A DNA stretch of 64,000 nt from an uncultured Bacteroides sp. (GTDB lineage: Bacteria > Bacteroidota > Bacteroidia > Bacteroidales > Bacteroidaceae). The stretch covers positions 1-64,000 of the forward strand of contig CAAFUN010000033.1 of NCBI GenBank assembly GCA_900766195.1. The letters run 5' to 3'. Made by a program: the position numbers and the translations under genes. Below the pieces are notes generated by a model. That model was given only the letters and a program-made list of their open reading frames with translations. It was not told the DNA's origin and did no database searches. Within the stretch, counting starts at the first letter, position 1. The number at the start of each line of letters is the position of its first letter. Shown piece after piece: positions 63,283 to 64,000 of the stretch.

Positions 63283-64000
63283 TCAATTCTTCTTAAACCA
63301 CTTATAAAACCACTTACCCACTTTCTCGTAATGCTGGTCTTCATTATTGCCTCGCGGATTGGAGAAAGAAAGCATATCTTGAGGATCTCCCAACTGATCG
63401 GGATACAGTACAATAAAACTATTGTTTGAAAAATATCTGCTCAGCTGCATCGGCAGTTTCTCAAATGAAGTATCATAAGAGATAGAGCCGCGACGCGCAC
63501 AGATAATAACCAATAAATGATCATAGTTCACTTGCCCTGTAAGCAATAGTAAATCTTCCCAATCATCTAAACGTGAAAAATCCGTCAGCGTCTGACCATA
63601 CTTTTTCCTAATTAACCCTTGCAGCAGTATCGTTGTCTCTTCATTTGCAAAGAAATGGACACGACATCCAAGAGTATTTCCCATCCGGCAAAAATGTTCC
63701 ACCCATCTTGGAAAACCAGCTTCATATTCAGCCTTGGGAGGTACAGCCACATTAATACGCCTGATCGTATTTATAGGTATTAAAAATTTAGCAATCATGA
63801 TCTCACGATGCAATCCTTTCAGTAAGCTTTCTGCTAATGTTCCAAAGAAAGAGTCAACGATGTTTCCTTTGCGGTGTAGTCCTATAACAACATCGGTCAC
63901 TCCATGCTCTTTAGCCGTATGAATAATGCCTGATGCAATATTCAAGTCGTAGCGACTTACTTGTTGCAAGCGAATATCAGCAGATGCTGCAATCATAGCA
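63283..64000 (-). CDS. C-terminal part of a cation:proton antiporter with a universal-stress-like domain (cut by window edge)
   Basis: The frame is open through the right edge (63996 onwards continues as a codon for Ala), so the 237 residues seen are the tail of a longer protein. The visible part resembles the cytoplasmic C-terminal region of Bacteroidales CPA2-type cation:proton antiporters. It has universal-stress-protein-like folds such as GVTDVVIGLHRKGNIVDSFFG and repeated alpha/beta units. The membrane part lies outside the window. It ends 29 bases before the LolD-like gene and could share its transcript. Confidence 0.75.
   Translation of the reverse strand, partial: AMIAASADIRLQQVSRYDLNIASGIIHTAKEHGVTDVVIGLHRKGNIVDSFFGTLAESLLKGLHREIMIAKFLIPINTIRRINVAVPPKAEYEAGFPRWVEHFCRMGNTLGCRVHFFANEETTILLQGLIRKKYGQTLTDFSRLDDWEDLLLLTGQVNYDHLLVIICARRGSISYDTSFEKLPMQLSRYFSNNSFIVLYPDQLGDPQDMLSFSNPRGNNEDQHYEKVGKWFYKWFKKN

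Overview
This window reads as chromosomal DNA of a member of the Bacteroidales, most likely genus Bacteroides. The evidence is the composition of the gene set: N-succinylornithine carbamoyltransferase, two tandem Skp/OmpH genes behind bamA, a NigD-like lipoprotein, TldD/PmbA pairs, and folP next to cdaA. Promoter-like elements also fit the Bacteroides -7 consensus TAnnTTTG, sometimes with TTTG about 20 bases upstream, and gene starts lack obvious Shine-Dalgarno sequences. No rRNA, tRNA, insertion sequence, prophage or CRISPR array was recognised. Most of the window is housekeeping DNA.

Layout. 1-97 holds the tail of an unidentified plus-strand gene. 197-1509 carries recX and prmC (minus), divergent from ribD. 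2741-8611 is an envelope block: a lipoprotein, uppS, bamA and two skp genes, followed by murI. 9688-13602 carries a DUF2007 gene, proB, proA and the succinylornithine carbamoyltransferase gene. 13874-26541 is a glycerol/glycerol-3-phosphate locus, all minus strand: glpA, glpB, glpC, a second FAD glycerol-3-phosphate dehydrogenase, glpK, glpF, then glpT, a lipoprotein GlpQ and a porin. A DeoR-family regulator (glpR) is divergent from it. 27924-33038 (minus) holds a NigD-like lipoprotein, an acyltransferase, ddl, rluD, a PASTA protein and rpmH, with efp divergent. 34179-36668 (minus) is a small unexplained cluster: a FabH-like ketosynthase, a lipopolysaccharide-kinase-like protein, a winged-helix protein and a thioredoxin-like protein missing one redox cysteine. 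36872-42298 is an RND efflux operon (adaptor, pump, TolC), divergent from an AraC-type regulator.

43730-46662 holds a glycosyltransferase, radC, a DUF59 Fe-S assembly factor and lpxH. A repeat-rich 729-base intergenic region follows, then alkaline phosphatase (minus). The pta-ackA operon (minus) shares a divergent promoter region with lrgAB. Two acyltransferase-like genes follow. Next come a pair of TldD/PmbA proteins, one with a Tat-type signal, then folP-cdaA, murF, a VanZ-like protein, a helix-hairpin-helix protein, a LolD-like ATPase, and the C-terminal part of a cation:proton antiporter cut by the window edge.

The glp locus forms a route from outside the cell to central metabolism: a porin, an outer-membrane-anchored phosphodiesterase, the GlpT and GlpF inner-membrane carriers, a kinase, and two oxidation systems. 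The least explained items are the 34-37 kb cluster, the repeats at 46.7-47.4 kb, the CGAAAC-type boxes around the glpA/glpR promoters, and the Tat-type TldD. No clearly new defence or mobile system was found.
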